Shown piece after piece: positions 26,763 to 36,612 of a stretch of DNA of 64,000 bases (the stretch's first letter is position 1; every line of letters starts with the position of its first letter). The translations under genes and the position numbers were made by a program. The notes beneath the pieces were generated by a model. It saw only the letters and a list, made by a program, of their open reading frames with translations, was not told where the DNA came from and ran no database searches. Source of the DNA: Sphingopyxis sp. FD7 (lineage in GTDB: Bacteria > Pseudomonadota > Alphaproteobacteria > Sphingomonadales > Sphingomonadaceae); contig NZ_AP017899.1 in NCBI RefSeq assembly GCF_003609835.1, positions 124,001 through 188,000 of the forward strand. Reading direction: 5' to 3'.

Positions 26763-26826
26763 CTGGGGCCTCTGTTAGGGTGAATGAAAATGGCTGGCTT
26801 TCAGCGATGCCTTGCCCATATACAAA

Positions 26827-26861
26827 AGACGCTGCCCGAGTGACTAGCACGGGCAGCGTCT
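26827..26861 (-). terminator. Rho-independent terminator, leftward
   Basis: AGACGCTGCCCG and CGGGCAGCGTCT form a perfect 12-bp stem with an 11-nt loop. On the minus strand it is followed by TTTTGTAT, so it ends transcription from the DUF2188 gene at 26936-27160. Confidence 0.8.
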
Positions 26862-26935
26862 CAGACACCGTCAGCTGAAGTCCGTTTCGCATCGTGCGTC
26901 AGCTACCGGCTGAGGGAAGCCGCAAGGCTTCCCTC

Positions 26936-27160
26936 TCACCCCCGCGGCGGGAAGGGATCGTTACCGTAGCTGTTACGCTCACGGATCAGATTGTTCCTGC
27001 CATGGATGAGGACTTCGCTGCTCTGGTTGCGAGCTATCTCAGTCGCACGCGCGATCGCTTCGCGCTGCGTGCCGAAATGCGCCGTATCACGGCTGTTTCC
27101 CGCCCCCAGGACTGCCCAGTCGTTACCGCGACGGACCACATGCTGGTTTTTGCCTGCCAT
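26936..27160 (-). CDS. DUF2188-domain protein
   Basis: A 74-aa protein, MAGKNQHVVRRGNDWAVLG, then AGNSRDTAHFGTQREAI, SSEVLIHGRNNLIRERNSYGNDPFPPRG. This matches DUF2188 over its whole length, including the usual RxRNSYGNDPFP end. The start is ATG 27160 with a GGGGG site; the frame is open upstream but without sequence similarity. Function unknown. It is divergent from the XRE/ImmA-IrrE gene and ends at a strong terminator. Confidence 0.85.
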   Translation of the reverse strand: MAGKNQHVVRRGNDWAVLGAGNSRDTAHFGTQREAIARATEIARNQSSEVLIHGRNNLIRERNSYGNDPFPPRG

Positions 27161-27205
27161 TCTAATCACCCCCTTTCGGTTTGGCAGGAGTGATATGGAA
27201 TTGGC

Positions 27206-27256
27206 CAATCGAACATTCAAGGAAGAAATTGACATTTTTGTTCGATTGAGTATATT
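27206..27256 (+). promoter_or_regulatory. Sigma70 promoter with palindromic operator for the XRE gene
   Basis: TTGACA (27229-27234) and TATATT (27251-27256) are 16 bp apart, close to consensus. CAATCGAACA (27206-27215) is a perfect complement of TGTTCGATTG (27239-27248), with the right half inside the promoter spacer. A dimeric XRE repressor bound here would block the polymerase; autoregulation by the downstream XRE protein is inferred. Confidence 0.65.
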
Positions 27257-27311
27257 GCAGGTAAGAAACCCCCCGGAGAGACTGCCTTCCCCCGGCAGTG
27301 AGGAGATCGAC

Positions 27312-28553
27312 ATGTCCAACCCAGAACTAGCCCGCAGGCTGCGGGAAGCGCGAGAGCTTGCGAGCGTTAGCCAGCAAGCTGCGGCGGATCATGTCGGCAT
27401 TCCTCGTACCGCCATCACTCAGATCGAAGCGGGCAACAGGCTTGTCTCTACCCTGGAGCTGAGCAAGCTGGCCGAGCTTTATCGCCGTTCCATCTCGTGG
27501 TTCTTAGCCGACGTGCAGCAGCATGACGATGACGTGCTTGTCGCACTGCATCGACTTGCGCCGGGTCTCCAAGAAGATGATGCCATCCGCTTCCAGGTGG
27601 ATCGCTGCGTCTCGCTTTGCCGGGAGGGCGTGAATTTGGAGAAGATTCTCGGACGCGAAGAACGCCCAGTGCCGCCGGTTTATCAGGAACCCGCACCAAA
27701 TTCGGTTTGGGAGGCGGTGCGGCAAGGGCATAAGGTCGCCGATCAAGAGCGCCGCCGTCTAGGGCTGGGCAGCTCCCCGTTGCCAGATTTGGCTGAGCTT
27801 ATGGTGGATCAAGGCATTTGGGCCTCAGGTGCCAATCTGCCGGGCACGATGTCTGGCCTGTTCCTGCATCATCCGAGCATCGGCATGGCTATTCTCGTCA
27901 ATGCGCAGCATCCGCGTGCGCGGCGCCGGTTCTCCTACGCGCATGAATATGCGCATGCGCTGTTTGACCGCGATCGTGTGGCCAATGTCACTACGACCGA
28001 CAATCGCGTAGAACGGGTGGAGCAGCGCGCGAACGCCTTCGCTTCTGCTTTCCTCCTCCCAGCAGAAGGCATCGACGATGAATTGCGCCAGCTCGGTAAG
28101 GGGCAGCCTTCCCGTGGTGACGTGCTTGTCTTTGATGCAGCGACGGGCGGTAGCATCGAGGGGCAGGCGCGGCCCGCACCCAACTCCCAGACTATTGGCT
28201 TTCAAGACGTGGCCTATATCGCCCATCGCTTCGGCGTGAGCTACGAAGCTGCTACCTACCGCCTGAAAAGCCTTCGTCGCATCAGCCAAGCGGAAAGCTT
28301 GGAGCTACTTACGTCGGCCATGCAAGATGCAGGGCGCGACTATCTCAGGGCGCTTGAGCTACTTGATGATTTGGAGGGCACGGACACGCCGCAGCGGGGC
28401 ACCCGCGAGCTCCGTAGTCGTATCGCGCATCTTGCCATCGAAGCCTACCGCCGTGGGGAAATCTCCCGTGGGCGGTTGCTCGACCTGAGCAAGGCCCTCG
28501 AAATCGAAGGCCGCCAACTCTTCGACCTGGCTGAGGTGGCCCGCTCTGCGTGA
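27312..28553 (+). CDS. XRE regulator fused to ImmA/IrrE metallopeptidase domain
   Basis: A 413-aa protein. Residues 5-65 are an XRE helix-turn-helix (LARRLREARELASVSQQAAAD, then IPRTAITQIEAGNRLVS). From about 160 an ImmA/IrrE domain carries the zinc site HEYAH (YAHEYAHALFDRD, about residue 212) and RRFSYAHE upstream. ATG 27312 follows GAGGAG. Proteins of this family regulate prophages or toxin-antitoxin modules by cleaving or sensing a partner. Its stop overlaps the following PIN-like gene (TGATG), making a probable paired module. Confidence 0.85.
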   Translation: MSNPELARRLREARELASVSQQAAADHVGIPRTAITQIEAGNRLVSTLELSKLAELYRRSISWFLADVQQHDDDVLVALHRLAPGLQEDDAIRFQVDRCVSLCREGVNLEKILGREERPVPPVYQEPAPNSVWEAVRQGHKVADQERRRLGLGSSPLPDLAELMVDQGIWASGANLPGTMSGLFLHHPSIGMAILVNAQHPRARRRFSYAHEYAHALFDRDRVANVTTTDNRVERVEQRANAFASAFLLPAEGIDDELRQLGKGQPSRGDVLVFDAATGGSIEGQARPAPNSQTIGFQDVAYIAHRFGVSYEAATYRLKSLRRISQAESLELLTSAMQDAGRDYLRALELLDDLEGTDTPQRGTRELRSRIAHLAIEAYRRGEISRGRLLDLSKALEIEGRQLFDLAEVARSA

Positions 28554-29065
28554 TGGTCATTCCTGACGCCATCCTCGTGACGGACACCTCCGTTTTGGTC
28601 AATTTCCTCCGCATTGATCGGATGGAACTGCTAGGCGCATTGCCTTGCCGCTTCATTGTGACCGACCATGCCGCAGGCGAGCTGACAGACTTCTATCCGG
28701 AGCAGGTGGAGCGTTATCAAGCAGCCGTAGCCGCTGGCCACGTTGAGGACTGCACCGTCACAGACGAAGCTGCGCTCAGCATTTTCGGACGGCTGACGGG
28801 CACGACACGTCTGGGTGTTGGTGAAAGCGCCACGATTGCGCATGCCATGGTGACAGGAGCGGGGGTGGCGATCGATGACAGACGTGCCATCAGCGAGGCA
28901 CAGCGGATCGCCGAAGGATTGGTGATCGTACGCACCGCCGACCTCATGGTACGCATGATAGAGCTGGCCATGCTGACCCTCGCGGAGGCCGACGCGATCA
29001 AAGACGATTGGGCTGCCAATCATCGCTTTCGCATTCCAGTCGCCAGTTTCGCCGAGATGATGTAG
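28553..29065 (+). CDS. PIN-like domain protein paired with XRE/ImmA
   Basis: A 170-aa protein beginning MVIPDAILVTDTSVLVNFLRI, with an aspartate after a beta strand, later GELTDF, LGVGESATIAHAM (E near residue 97) and VAIDDRRA (DD near residue 113), matching the spaced acidic residues of PIN-type ribonucleases (DUF3368-like). The start overlaps the upstream stop. Likely a toxin-like RNase controlled by the XRE/ImmA partner; no activity can be shown from sequence alone. Confidence 0.7.
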   Translation: MVIPDAILVTDTSVLVNFLRIDRMELLGALPCRFIVTDHAAGELTDFYPEQVERYQAAVAAGHVEDCTVTDEAALSIFGRLTGTTRLGVGESATIAHAMVTGAGVAIDDRRAISEAQRIAEGLVIVRTADLMVRMIELAMLTLAEADAIKDDWAANHRFRIPVASFAEMM

Positions 29066-29075
29066 CCTCTCGTTC

Positions 29076-29104
29076 TTGGCACTCATAAATCGTGCATTTG
29101 TAAT
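29076..29104 (+). promoter_or_regulatory. Candidate promoter for the type III restriction-modification genes
   Basis: TTGGCA (29076-29081), 17 bp, then TGTAAT (29099-29104), 46 bp before the mod start. A small palindrome-like CGCCATACCAGCTGGCG follows at 29116-29132 and could be an operator. Confidence 0.45.
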
Positions 29105-29149
29105 GAATTAATGCCCGCCATACCAGCTGGCGGATCAGAAGGGGCAACA

Positions 29150-30883
29150 ATGCCGTCGTTGAATTGGATTGGGAAAGAGGCAGTAGAGCACCATCACAAG
29201 GAAGTGCCGTACAGGCTTGTTCACTGCGACGGCGCATTGTCGGCGGGCGATCCCGACGCTGGAAATCTGCTGGTCCATGGTGATAACCTAGAAGCCTTAA
29301 AGGCCCTGACACCCTATTACGCCGGCCAGGTGAAATGCATCTACATTGATCCCCCTTACAACACGGGCAACGAGGGCTGGGTCTATAACGACAATGTGGC
29401 CTCGCCCGAGATCAAGGCATGGCTTGGCGCTGTTGTAGGGAAGGAGGCTGACGACCTTTCCCGCCACGATAAGTGGCTGTGCATGATGTATCCGCGCCTG
29501 CAACTGCTGAAGCAATTCCTCAAGCAAGACGGCGCAATCGCGGTCTCAATCGACGAGAACGAAATTAGTTCGCTGCTGATGCTAATGGACGAGATTTTCG
29601 GCAGGCAGAATCGCGTGGGCACCATGGTATGGCAAAAGGGTAAAAAGGGCGACGCGAAGCTGCTGCCCACCGTCCACGAATACATCGTGATCTATGCGCG
29701 CAATAAAGCGCTACTCACCGCACGCGAGGTCAAATGGCGGCGGCGCAAAGCTGGCGCCGACGACGTTCTAGGTCACTACCAGTCAATTCGCGAGGCTTTA
29801 TACCCCGACCATGATGCCATTCGCGCCGAGATGATGAAGTGGTATCGATCACTCGCCAAGGACGATCCTCGCAAGGCTCATAAACACTACAATTGGTCGG
29901 ATGAGCGGGGGCTTTACTTTGCGGCGGACTTTGCGGGACCAGACGACGGGCGGGAAAGCCGACCGCGTTATGACATTCCCCATCCTGTGACGGAAAAGCC
30001 TTGCAAAATCCCATCGACGGGATGGCGGTGGGAAGAAGACACAACCAAAGCAGCCCTCGCTGAAACGCCGCCCCGTATTCATTTTGGCAAGACGCATGCG
30101 ACCATTCCCTGCCGCAAGAGCTACCTTTTCGAGATAGATAAGGAGCCGCTGCAAAGCGTCTTCTATAAGGATGGGCGCGCTGCAACCCTCCAGGTTGAAG
30201 GCCTGCTAGGTGCAGGAGCCTTCCAGTTTCCAAAAGACGTGGACGTGTTGGTCGACCTGTTCAGCGTGTTGACCGACGATGGAGACTTGATCTTGGATAG
30301 CTTCGCGGGCTCTGGCTCAACGGGCCATGCTGTTTTCAAGATGAACGCGATGGGACAGGCAAACCGCCGCTTCATTTTGATCGAGATGGATGAGACAACC
30401 GCTCCCCAGAAAACCGCGAAGCGCCTCTCGCTGGCAATCTCAGGTTATAGCGAGCAGGTGAAGCCGTTCCGTCAGATCGAGCCGCTTGGTGGCGGCTTCC
30501 GTTATTGTAGCCTCGGTGTGCCGCTCTTCAACGAATTCGGTGACATCGACGACGAGGTTTCGTTTCCCGACCTTGCTGCGCATGTGTTCTTCGCTGAAAC
30601 TGGCGCACCGATCCCGGCCAAAGCCCAAGTGGGTGACTCCTACCTCGGCAAACATGGTGATCGCGTCGTGTATTTGCTCTTCGCCCAGGGGGAAGAGGGC
30701 ATGCCGCGCGAAGCGCTTGGAAATGTCCTGACGCCCACCGCATTGGCGGCGCTGCCACCACCTCCCGAAGGATTCGACGGCACCCGTGTCGTCTATGCCG
30801 AGGGCACGACAGTTTCCGCAGATCGGCTCAAGGCCGAGCGCGTCGTGTTCAAACAGATCCCGTATCAGATTGCGGGGGTGTAA
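29150..30883 (+). CDS. mod: Type III restriction-modification DNA methyltransferase (Mod)
   Basis: A 577-aa beta-class N6-adenine or N4-cytosine methyltransferase. The catalytic motif IV, CIYIDPPYNTGNEGW, lies at about residue 64, ahead of the SAM motif I, DSFAGSGSTGHAVFKMN, at about 383, the beta-class order typical of type III Mod. The intervening 300 residues hold the target-recognition region. It starts at ATG 29150; the frame is open to 29111. The res gene follows after 1 nt, so both are one operon. Codon use is less GC-biased than neighbours, suggesting transfer. Confidence 0.92.
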   Translation: MPSLNWIGKEAVEHHHKEVPYRLVHCDGALSAGDPDAGNLLVHGDNLEALKALTPYYAGQVKCIYIDPPYNTGNEGWVYNDNVASPEIKAWLGAVVGKEADDLSRHDKWLCMMYPRLQLLKQFLKQDGAIAVSIDENEISSLLMLMDEIFGRQNRVGTMVWQKGKKGDAKLLPTVHEYIVIYARNKALLTAREVKWRRRKAGADDVLGHYQSIREALYPDHDAIRAEMMKWYRSLAKDDPRKAHKHYNWSDERGLYFAADFAGPDDGRESRPRYDIPHPVTEKPCKIPSTGWRWEEDTTKAALAETPPRIHFGKTHATIPCRKSYLFEIDKEPLQSVFYKDGRAATLQVEGLLGAGAFQFPKDVDVLVDLFSVLTDDGDLILDSFAGSGSTGHAVFKMNAMGQANRRFILIEMDETTAPQKTAKRLSLAISGYSEQVKPFRQIEPLGGGFRYCSLGVPLFNEFGDIDDEVSFPDLAAHVFFAETGAPIPAKAQVGDSYLGKHGDRVVYLLFAQGEEGMPREALGNVLTPTALAALPPPPEGFDGTRVVYAEGTTVSADRLKAERVVFKQIPYQIAGV

Positions 30884-30884
30884 G

Positions 30885-33551
30885 ATGGCCGCCGTCAATT
30901 TCGAGCTAAAGGAATATCAGGACCAGGCCCTCAAGGCATTTGGCGGATTCCTTCGCGACACCACGGCAATGGGTGCGAACCTTGCCTTCTATAAAGCCAC
31001 GAATTTTCCCTATCGCAACGCACCTGCCGTTGCCGAAGGGACGCCGTACCTCTGCCTGCGGATTCCTACCGGTGGCGGAAAAACGCTCGTCGCTGCCCAC
31101 GCGGTTGGCGTTGCCTCCAGAGAATATCTCCAGACCACCAACCCGATGGTGTTGTGGCTGGTGCCTTCGACCCCGATCCTTGAGCAGACCATTGCCGCTC
31201 TGAAAGATGAGGCCCATCCCTATCGGGCGGCCCTTACGGCGGTGTTCAATCGAAATTTCACCGTGATGACCAAGGCCGAGGCGCTGGCTATGCCGCGCGC
31301 CGATGCCACGGGCGGCGCCGTAGTGATTGTCTCGACGATCCAATCATTCCGCCGCGAAGACGATAGCGGCAAGGAAAACCCCGACGGGCTGAAGGTATAT
31401 GAGGACGCAGGCGTCCTGATGGACCACTTTGAAAACCTCAGCGATCAGCAGATGGCAGGGCTCGACCGTATCGAGGGCGGCAGCCGACCCGTCTATTCGC
31501 TGTCCAACCTCCTCAAGCTGCACCGTCCCATGGTGATCGTGGACGAGGCGCACAATGCCCGCACCGAACTGTCCTTCAGGACGCTGGCGCGCTTCAATCC
31601 GTCGCTCATTCTAGAGCTAACTGCCACGCCGCAGGTCGAGCACGATCCTGCCCGTGACAAGCACGCCTCCAATATCCTGTATTCCGTTTCTGCCGCTGAG
31701 CTGAAGGCGGAGCAGATGATCAAAATGCCCATCCGCCTCACCACAGACGCGGATTGGGTCAAGACAGTCGGTGCCGCGCTCGACTGCCAGAAAGCGCTGG
31801 AGGAAGCGGCCAAGGCCGAAGCTCTTGAAACAGAAGATTATATCCGCCCGATCATCCTCTTTCAGGCGCAGAGCGCATCCGCCAGCGACCCGCACAGGCT
31901 GACCTGGGAAAAGATCGAACAGCATTTGCTGGAGGATCACCGCATCCCCAAGGAGCACATCGCTGTGCACACGGGGCCGCGCAAAGACCTTGATGCCATC
32001 AGCAATATCCGCAGCGCTGATTGCCAGGTGCGATACATCATTACCGTATCGAAGCTGAAGGAAGGCTGGGACTGTCCCTTCGCCTATATCCTTTGTTCAG
32101 TTGCCGAGCAGGTGTCGCCAGTTGCGGTTGAGCAGATTCTGGGGCGCGTACTGCGGATGCCAGGGGCGCGGCGCAAGCTTCGCGATGCCCTCAACCAGTC
32201 CTATGCGTTCATCGTTTCGCGCAGTTTCGACAGCACCGCGCAACAGCTTCGCGACGGATTGGTCGAGGGTGCGGGCTTCAATGCGATCGAGGCCGCGCAG
32301 ATCGTCACCGCGCAGCAACCGCTAGCGCTTTCTGAAATCAACGCCAGCACGCCCTACACTTCAGACCCTTTGCCCGAGCAGACGACCGCGCCAGAGGTCA
32401 TTGTGGCGGCAATCGACCGCCTGCCGCCGTCGGTCAAATCACGGGTCTCGTTCGACGCGCAAAGCCGTACTCTGGCCTATACAGGCCCGATGACGCGCGA
32501 CAGCCGCAACCTGCTGCACCTCGCTTTCGCAGCGGTGCCGAACGTGTCAAAAACGATCGACCGCCTGTACGCTAAGACCAACAACTATCAGACTTCAGCT
32601 GCCGAAGAGGAGGACAAATCGCCATTCGTGGTCCCTATGCTTGGGTTCCGCAAGCAGGGTGAGCTTCAACTCTTCTCGCAGGAGCATTTCCTTGACCTGC
32701 CGTGGCGGCTCGACCAGTGCGACCCATCGCCGATCGCAACGCGGTTCCGCATCGCTGACAATAGCCAAACAGGCGAAATCGACGTGAGCGACAGGGGCAA
32801 GGTCGAGATCGCCTTTGCCCGCAGGGTACAAGGCGATCTTGCTGGCATCATTCAAGAGCCAACGTGGAATCTGGCGCGCCTGGCGAACTGGATCGATATG
32901 GGCATCGTGCATCCCGACATCACGAAGCCGAGTGCTGTGGTGTTCATCACCCGCGCCATCGAGGCGCTGGTTGCCGCTGGCACTGACATTCAGGTTCTTG
33001 CCCGCAACAAGTATGACCTACGCAAAGCTCTTGCAGGGCTGATTACCGAGTTGCGCGGCCAGCGCGAGCAGGGGCAGTATAACGCGCTCTTCGCGTCAAA
33101 TGCTCAGGACTTCAGCGCGAGCGCTGACCTCTCCATCATCTTCGATGAGCAGACATACGCGCCGAACCAGCCCTACGCAGGCGGTACGAAGTTTAACAAG
33201 CACTACACCAGCCTTGTCGGCGACCTTGGTACCACTGGCGAGGAGTTCGATTGCGCGGTCTATCTCGATCGCCACGAGAAGGTCCGCTACTGGATCAGAA
33301 ACGTCGATCGCAAACGTTCGTCCTTTTGGCTCCAGCTTCCACACGACAAGTTCTATCCCGACTTCGTAGCCATGCTGACCGACGGGCGCATCCTCGCGGT
33401 GGAGTATAAGGGCGGCCATCTTTACGATGGCGAAGAGATCAAACGCCATATCGGCAATGTTTGGGCAGAGGCCTCCAATGGGCATTGCCTTTTCTGCATG
33501 CCAACCAACCGAGACTATGCGCTGATCGATCGTGTGATCGCTGGCGTTTGA
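30885..33551 (+). CDS. res: Type III restriction endonuclease subunit (Res)
   Basis: An 888-aa SF2 translocase-nuclease. Walker A LRIPTGGGKTLVAAHAVG is at about 60, DEAH box VIVDEAHNART at about 217, motif VI-like VEQILGRVLRMPGARR near 415, and a C-terminal PD-(D/E)XK nuclease YPDFVAML with AVEYKGGHLYD at about 825-845. ATG 30885 is immediately after the mod stop. Mod and Res together cleave DNA carrying unmethylated paired sites. No damage is seen. Confidence 0.92.
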   Translation: MAAVNFELKEYQDQALKAFGGFLRDTTAMGANLAFYKATNFPYRNAPAVAEGTPYLCLRIPTGGGKTLVAAHAVGVASREYLQTTNPMVLWLVPSTPILEQTIAALKDEAHPYRAALTAVFNRNFTVMTKAEALAMPRADATGGAVVIVSTIQSFRREDDSGKENPDGLKVYEDAGVLMDHFENLSDQQMAGLDRIEGGSRPVYSLSNLLKLHRPMVIVDEAHNARTELSFRTLARFNPSLILELTATPQVEHDPARDKHASNILYSVSAAELKAEQMIKMPIRLTTDADWVKTVGAALDCQKALEEAAKAEALETEDYIRPIILFQAQSASASDPHRLTWEKIEQHLLEDHRIPKEHIAVHTGPRKDLDAISNIRSADCQVRYIITVSKLKEGWDCPFAYILCSVAEQVSPVAVEQILGRVLRMPGARRKLRDALNQSYAFIVSRSFDSTAQQLRDGLVEGAGFNAIEAAQIVTAQQPLALSEINASTPYTSDPLPEQTTAPEVIVAAIDRLPPSVKSRVSFDAQSRTLAYTGPMTRDSRNLLHLAFAAVPNVSKTIDRLYAKTNNYQTSAAEEEDKSPFVVPMLGFRKQGELQLFSQEHFLDLPWRLDQCDPSPIATRFRIADNSQTGEIDVSDRGKVEIAFARRVQGDLAGIIQEPTWNLARLANWIDMGIVHPDITKPSAVVFITRAIEALVAAGTDIQVLARNKYDLRKALAGLITELRGQREQGQYNALFASNAQDFSASADLSIIFDEQTYAPNQPYAGGTKFNKHYTSLVGDLGTTGEEFDCAVYLDRHEKVRYWIRNVDRKRSSFWLQLPHDKFYPDFVAMLTDGRILAVEYKGGHLYDGEEIKRHIGNVWAEASNGHCLFCMPTNRDYALIDRVIAGV

Positions 33552-33963
33552 CCCGGCAGGGGGCTGCTGCGTTGAACGGTTCAGCGGCCCGACAGGCTAC
33601 TGCCCAGTTTCAGCAGTTTCGCGTTATGCGTATCGATCGAGAGGCTCCGAACAGTAAGCTCGTCTGGCCGCCACGAGGGGAATCCAGCTCATCGGACAAG
33701 CAACTGCTGAACTGCGGCAAAGCAGACGAAATGAGCTTAGCGTACGCTTATAACCAGATTCTGCGATGCCCCCTTGGCAATGCAAACAACCGTCCCGCTC
33801 CAATCCTCACTGGAGGAAACCTCGGGATCAGGTCATCGCAACCAGAATCTTGAAAATCCTGAGGCAGGATCAGGAGTTAAGCACGCATTCGACGCACGCG
33901 GCGTTGCTTCCGACTCCCCTTCCATCTACTCTTGCGAACGTTGAACACAGTCGAAAGTATTGC
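33552..33963 (+). other. Intergenic region between Res and the AddB-like gene
   Basis: About 410 bp. A frame from 33461 to 33853 is open but overlaps the res 3' end and lacks any recognisable content. The gap suggests the nuclease-helicase pair has a separate promoter; near the end TTGAAC and TATTGC-like boxes occur just before the start codon, without convincing spacing. Confidence 0.4.
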
Positions 33964-36612
33964 ATGCAGCGGCAGACCTATATCGCACACGGTCGTCTCG
34001 CATCCCGTGAGATCCGTCTCGACGCCGCACGGCACCAGCACCACGGCACACAGGTCATGCCTTTCGAGCAACTGGCGGCGCGTCTTGCAGGCGGTTTCAC
34101 GCAGCCAATCGACGCCGAGACGCTGCGCAATGCGATTCAACGCGTGCTACCGGACACTAATCTCGGCGAGCTCGACGCGATTAAGCTCCTGCCCGGCATG
34201 GTTGGCGCGACTGCTGACACGCTGCGCAAGGTCTGGCGCACGGGGATCGATCTATCGTCACGCGCCAGCGATCATCCCCGCCTTGCGGCAATGGCGACGC
34301 TGGAGGAGGCCGTGCTGGCGGTCTTGCCGTCCGCGATGCTCCGCCCGGTCGATTTAGCCTCGCGAGCATTGGCGCGCATTCACCACGCACCCGCTTTGTT
34401 CGGCGAGGTCCAAATCCAAGGTATCAGTGAGCTGTCACCATGCTGGCGCGTGCTGCTGTTCGCGCTGGCTGTGAAGACGCGAGTGCGCTGGAACGCTGGC
34501 CCGCGCTCAGTCCCGGCCTGGCTCGAGGGATCGGCCGTGGAGGTTGTTCAATCTGAGCCGACGACGCCGCGGGTCGAGGTGGTGAGCGCCGCCAATGGCT
34601 ATCATGAGGCTATTGAGGCGCTGCGCTGGGCGCGTGAGCTGATTGTTAGCGGAGCGGCCAAGCCGTTCGAGATCGCTATCGCAGCCGCCGCACCCGCCGC
34701 CTATGACGACGAGTTCATGGCGCTGCGTGCCGATGCCAATATCGACCTGCACTTCGTTCATAGCATCCGCGTCGTGACCACTCGCGACGGCCAGACCGCC
34801 GCCGCGCTTGCCGACATTCTCGTGCGCGGCGTCAACCAGGCGCATCTGCGGCGTCTCGCAACGTTGCTGGCAGGCGCAGGCCCATTCAAGGCTCTTCCGG
34901 ATGGCTGGCAACGCGTTCTGCCGCCCGAGGCACCCTTGTCCTCCCCCGACGCTTGGGAGCGACTCCTGAGCAGCCTGGCCGCCGAGCGCTGGCCGGACGG
35001 CATCGATCATGCCGGCGATTTGCGCGCGATTGTCGAGATGCTCTCGGGCGGTGTTGCGCAGGCAGAAGAGATCGGACGCGCGTTCCTGTCGGGCGGGGCG
35101 CTGCGTATCTGGCGCAAGGCGCTGCTTGCGGGAAGCCCGGCAGTGATCGACGTCACGATCGACGCTTTGCGCCAGGAGGATGCTTGCGAGGCATGCGTGT
35201 CGGTGGCGTGGATGCCCGCCTCGGCGCTGGCGGCGTCGCCGCGCAAGTTCGTGCGCCTTCTAGGCCTGACCTCGGCCGGCTGGCCGAGGCGGATCTCAGA
35301 AGATCGGCTCCTGTCCGATCATATTATCCCGACAGCCGAGCTTGATCCCCTGCCGGTGACCGCCGCCGACCGCCGTGATTTCGAGACGATCCTGTGTACG
35401 ACCGGCGCGCAGGTCGTGCTGTCGCGGCCGCGTCGGGACAGGGAGGGTCGCCTACTCGGCAAGAGCCCCCTGCTGCGCGGCCAGCCCGAGGCCCGCTATT
35501 TGCGCCGCAATCGGCGGCCCGTGCACGCGATGAGCGAAACCGATCGACTGGTGGCGCGTCCGGCCGACTTCGCCGCCACGCAGCAGGCTGCTTCGGCCAC
35601 ATCATGCTGGCAGGATTGGCAACGCTCGGTCGTCACCGCTCATGATGGCCTGGTGCGTCCCAACCATCCTGCGTTGCTGGCGGCGCTCGAACGTGTTCAG
35701 TCGGCAAGCTCGCTTGCCAAGCTGCTGCGCAACCCGCTTGGCTTCACCTGGACCTATGCGCTTGGGGTCCGGGCCCCGGAAAGCGCGGTGGAGGCGCTGG
35801 TGCTCGATGCCCGGCAAAGCGGCATCCTTCTCCATGACTTGCTCGATCATGCCGTTCGCCTGCTCGAAGGTCAGGGGGGGCTCGCAGCTGCACGCCCTGA
35901 CCAAATCACCACCGCGATCAAAACCGCCGCCTTGGCGGTGACAAGCCGCTGGCAAAACGAGCAGGCGGTGCCGCCGCAAGTCGTGTGGCGGCGCACGGTC
36001 GAGGAAGCCAAGCAGACCGCACTCAACGCCCTACTGCATCTCGAACCTCCGCTCGTGGGTCAGAAAACTTATACCGAAGTACCGTTCGGCGGACAGGCGG
36101 TCAAATCCGACGCCGGAATCCCCTGGGATCCGACGACGACCGTCGCAATCGCCGACACAGGCTTCCGTATCTCTGGCTTCATCGATCGTCTCGATCTGTC
36201 GGGCGACGCCACCAAGGCACGCGTAATTGACTATAAGGGCGGCAGGATGCCGTCCAAGCCGGTGATCTTGCAAGGCGGCAAGGAGTTGCAGCGCTGCCTA
36301 TACGCCTATGCGGTCAAGGCGCTGCTGGGAGACGGCGTGGAGATCGATGCCGCCCTTCTCTATCCGCGCGACACCGAGGCGCGTCACCTCGATGCCCCTG
36401 CCGAGGTGCTGGAGGACCTTGCCGGACATCTTCGCGCGGCTCGCGCCAGCCTGCTCGCCGGCCATGCGCTCATCGGCGAGGACAATGGCGGCGACTATGA
36501 TGATCTAAGCTTCGCGCTCCCGGCCAATGCTCTGAACGGCTATTGCCCGCGCAAAGTCGAACCGGCCCGCGGTACGCTTGGCGACGCGGCACTCGTTTGG
36601 GAGGCGGTCTGA
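33964..36612 (+). CDS. AddB-like PD-(D/E)XK nuclease
   Basis: An 882-aa protein beginning MQRQTYIAHGRLASREIRLD. The C-terminal 250 residues contain the AddB/RecB-type nuclease: LLHDLLDHAVRLLEGQG, FRISGFIDRLDLSGD and VIDYKGG (D and K near 753-756). The N-terminal part looks like an inactivated helicase scaffold. The start at 33964 is the first ATG before conserved-looking sequence; the frame is open upstream to 33766. The iron-sulfur cysteine set of classic AddB is not obvious. Its stop shares one base with the start of the AddA-like gene, so they form a pair. Confidence 0.8.
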   Translation: MQRQTYIAHGRLASREIRLDAARHQHHGTQVMPFEQLAARLAGGFTQPIDAETLRNAIQRVLPDTNLGELDAIKLLPGMVGATADTLRKVWRTGIDLSSRASDHPRLAAMATLEEAVLAVLPSAMLRPVDLASRALARIHHAPALFGEVQIQGISELSPCWRVLLFALAVKTRVRWNAGPRSVPAWLEGSAVEVVQSEPTTPRVEVVSAANGYHEAIEALRWARELIVSGAAKPFEIAIAAAAPAAYDDEFMALRADANIDLHFVHSIRVVTTRDGQTAAALADILVRGVNQAHLRRLATLLAGAGPFKALPDGWQRVLPPEAPLSSPDAWERLLSSLAAERWPDGIDHAGDLRAIVEMLSGGVAQAEEIGRAFLSGGALRIWRKALLAGSPAVIDVTIDALRQEDACEACVSVAWMPASALAASPRKFVRLLGLTSAGWPRRISEDRLLSDHIIPTAELDPLPVTAADRRDFETILCTTGAQVVLSRPRRDREGRLLGKSPLLRGQPEARYLRRNRRPVHAMSETDRLVARPADFAATQQAASATSCWQDWQRSVVTAHDGLVRPNHPALLAALERVQSASSLAKLLRNPLGFTWTYALGVRAPESAVEALVLDARQSGILLHDLLDHAVRLLEGQGGLAAARPDQITTAIKTAALAVTSRWQNEQAVPPQVVWRRTVEEAKQTALNALLHLEPPLVGQKTYTEVPFGGQAVKSDAGIPWDPTTTVAIADTGFRISGFIDRLDLSGDATKARVIDYKGGRMPSKPVILQGGKELQRCLYAYAVKALLGDGVEIDAALLYPRDTEARHLDAPAEVLEDLAGHLRAARASLLAGHALIGEDNGGDYDDLSFALPANALNGYCPRKVEPARGTLGDAALVWEAV

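Noticed and set aside
33461-33853. A plus-strand frame after res
   Set aside because: It begins inside the conserved nuclease end of res and has no recognisable content.
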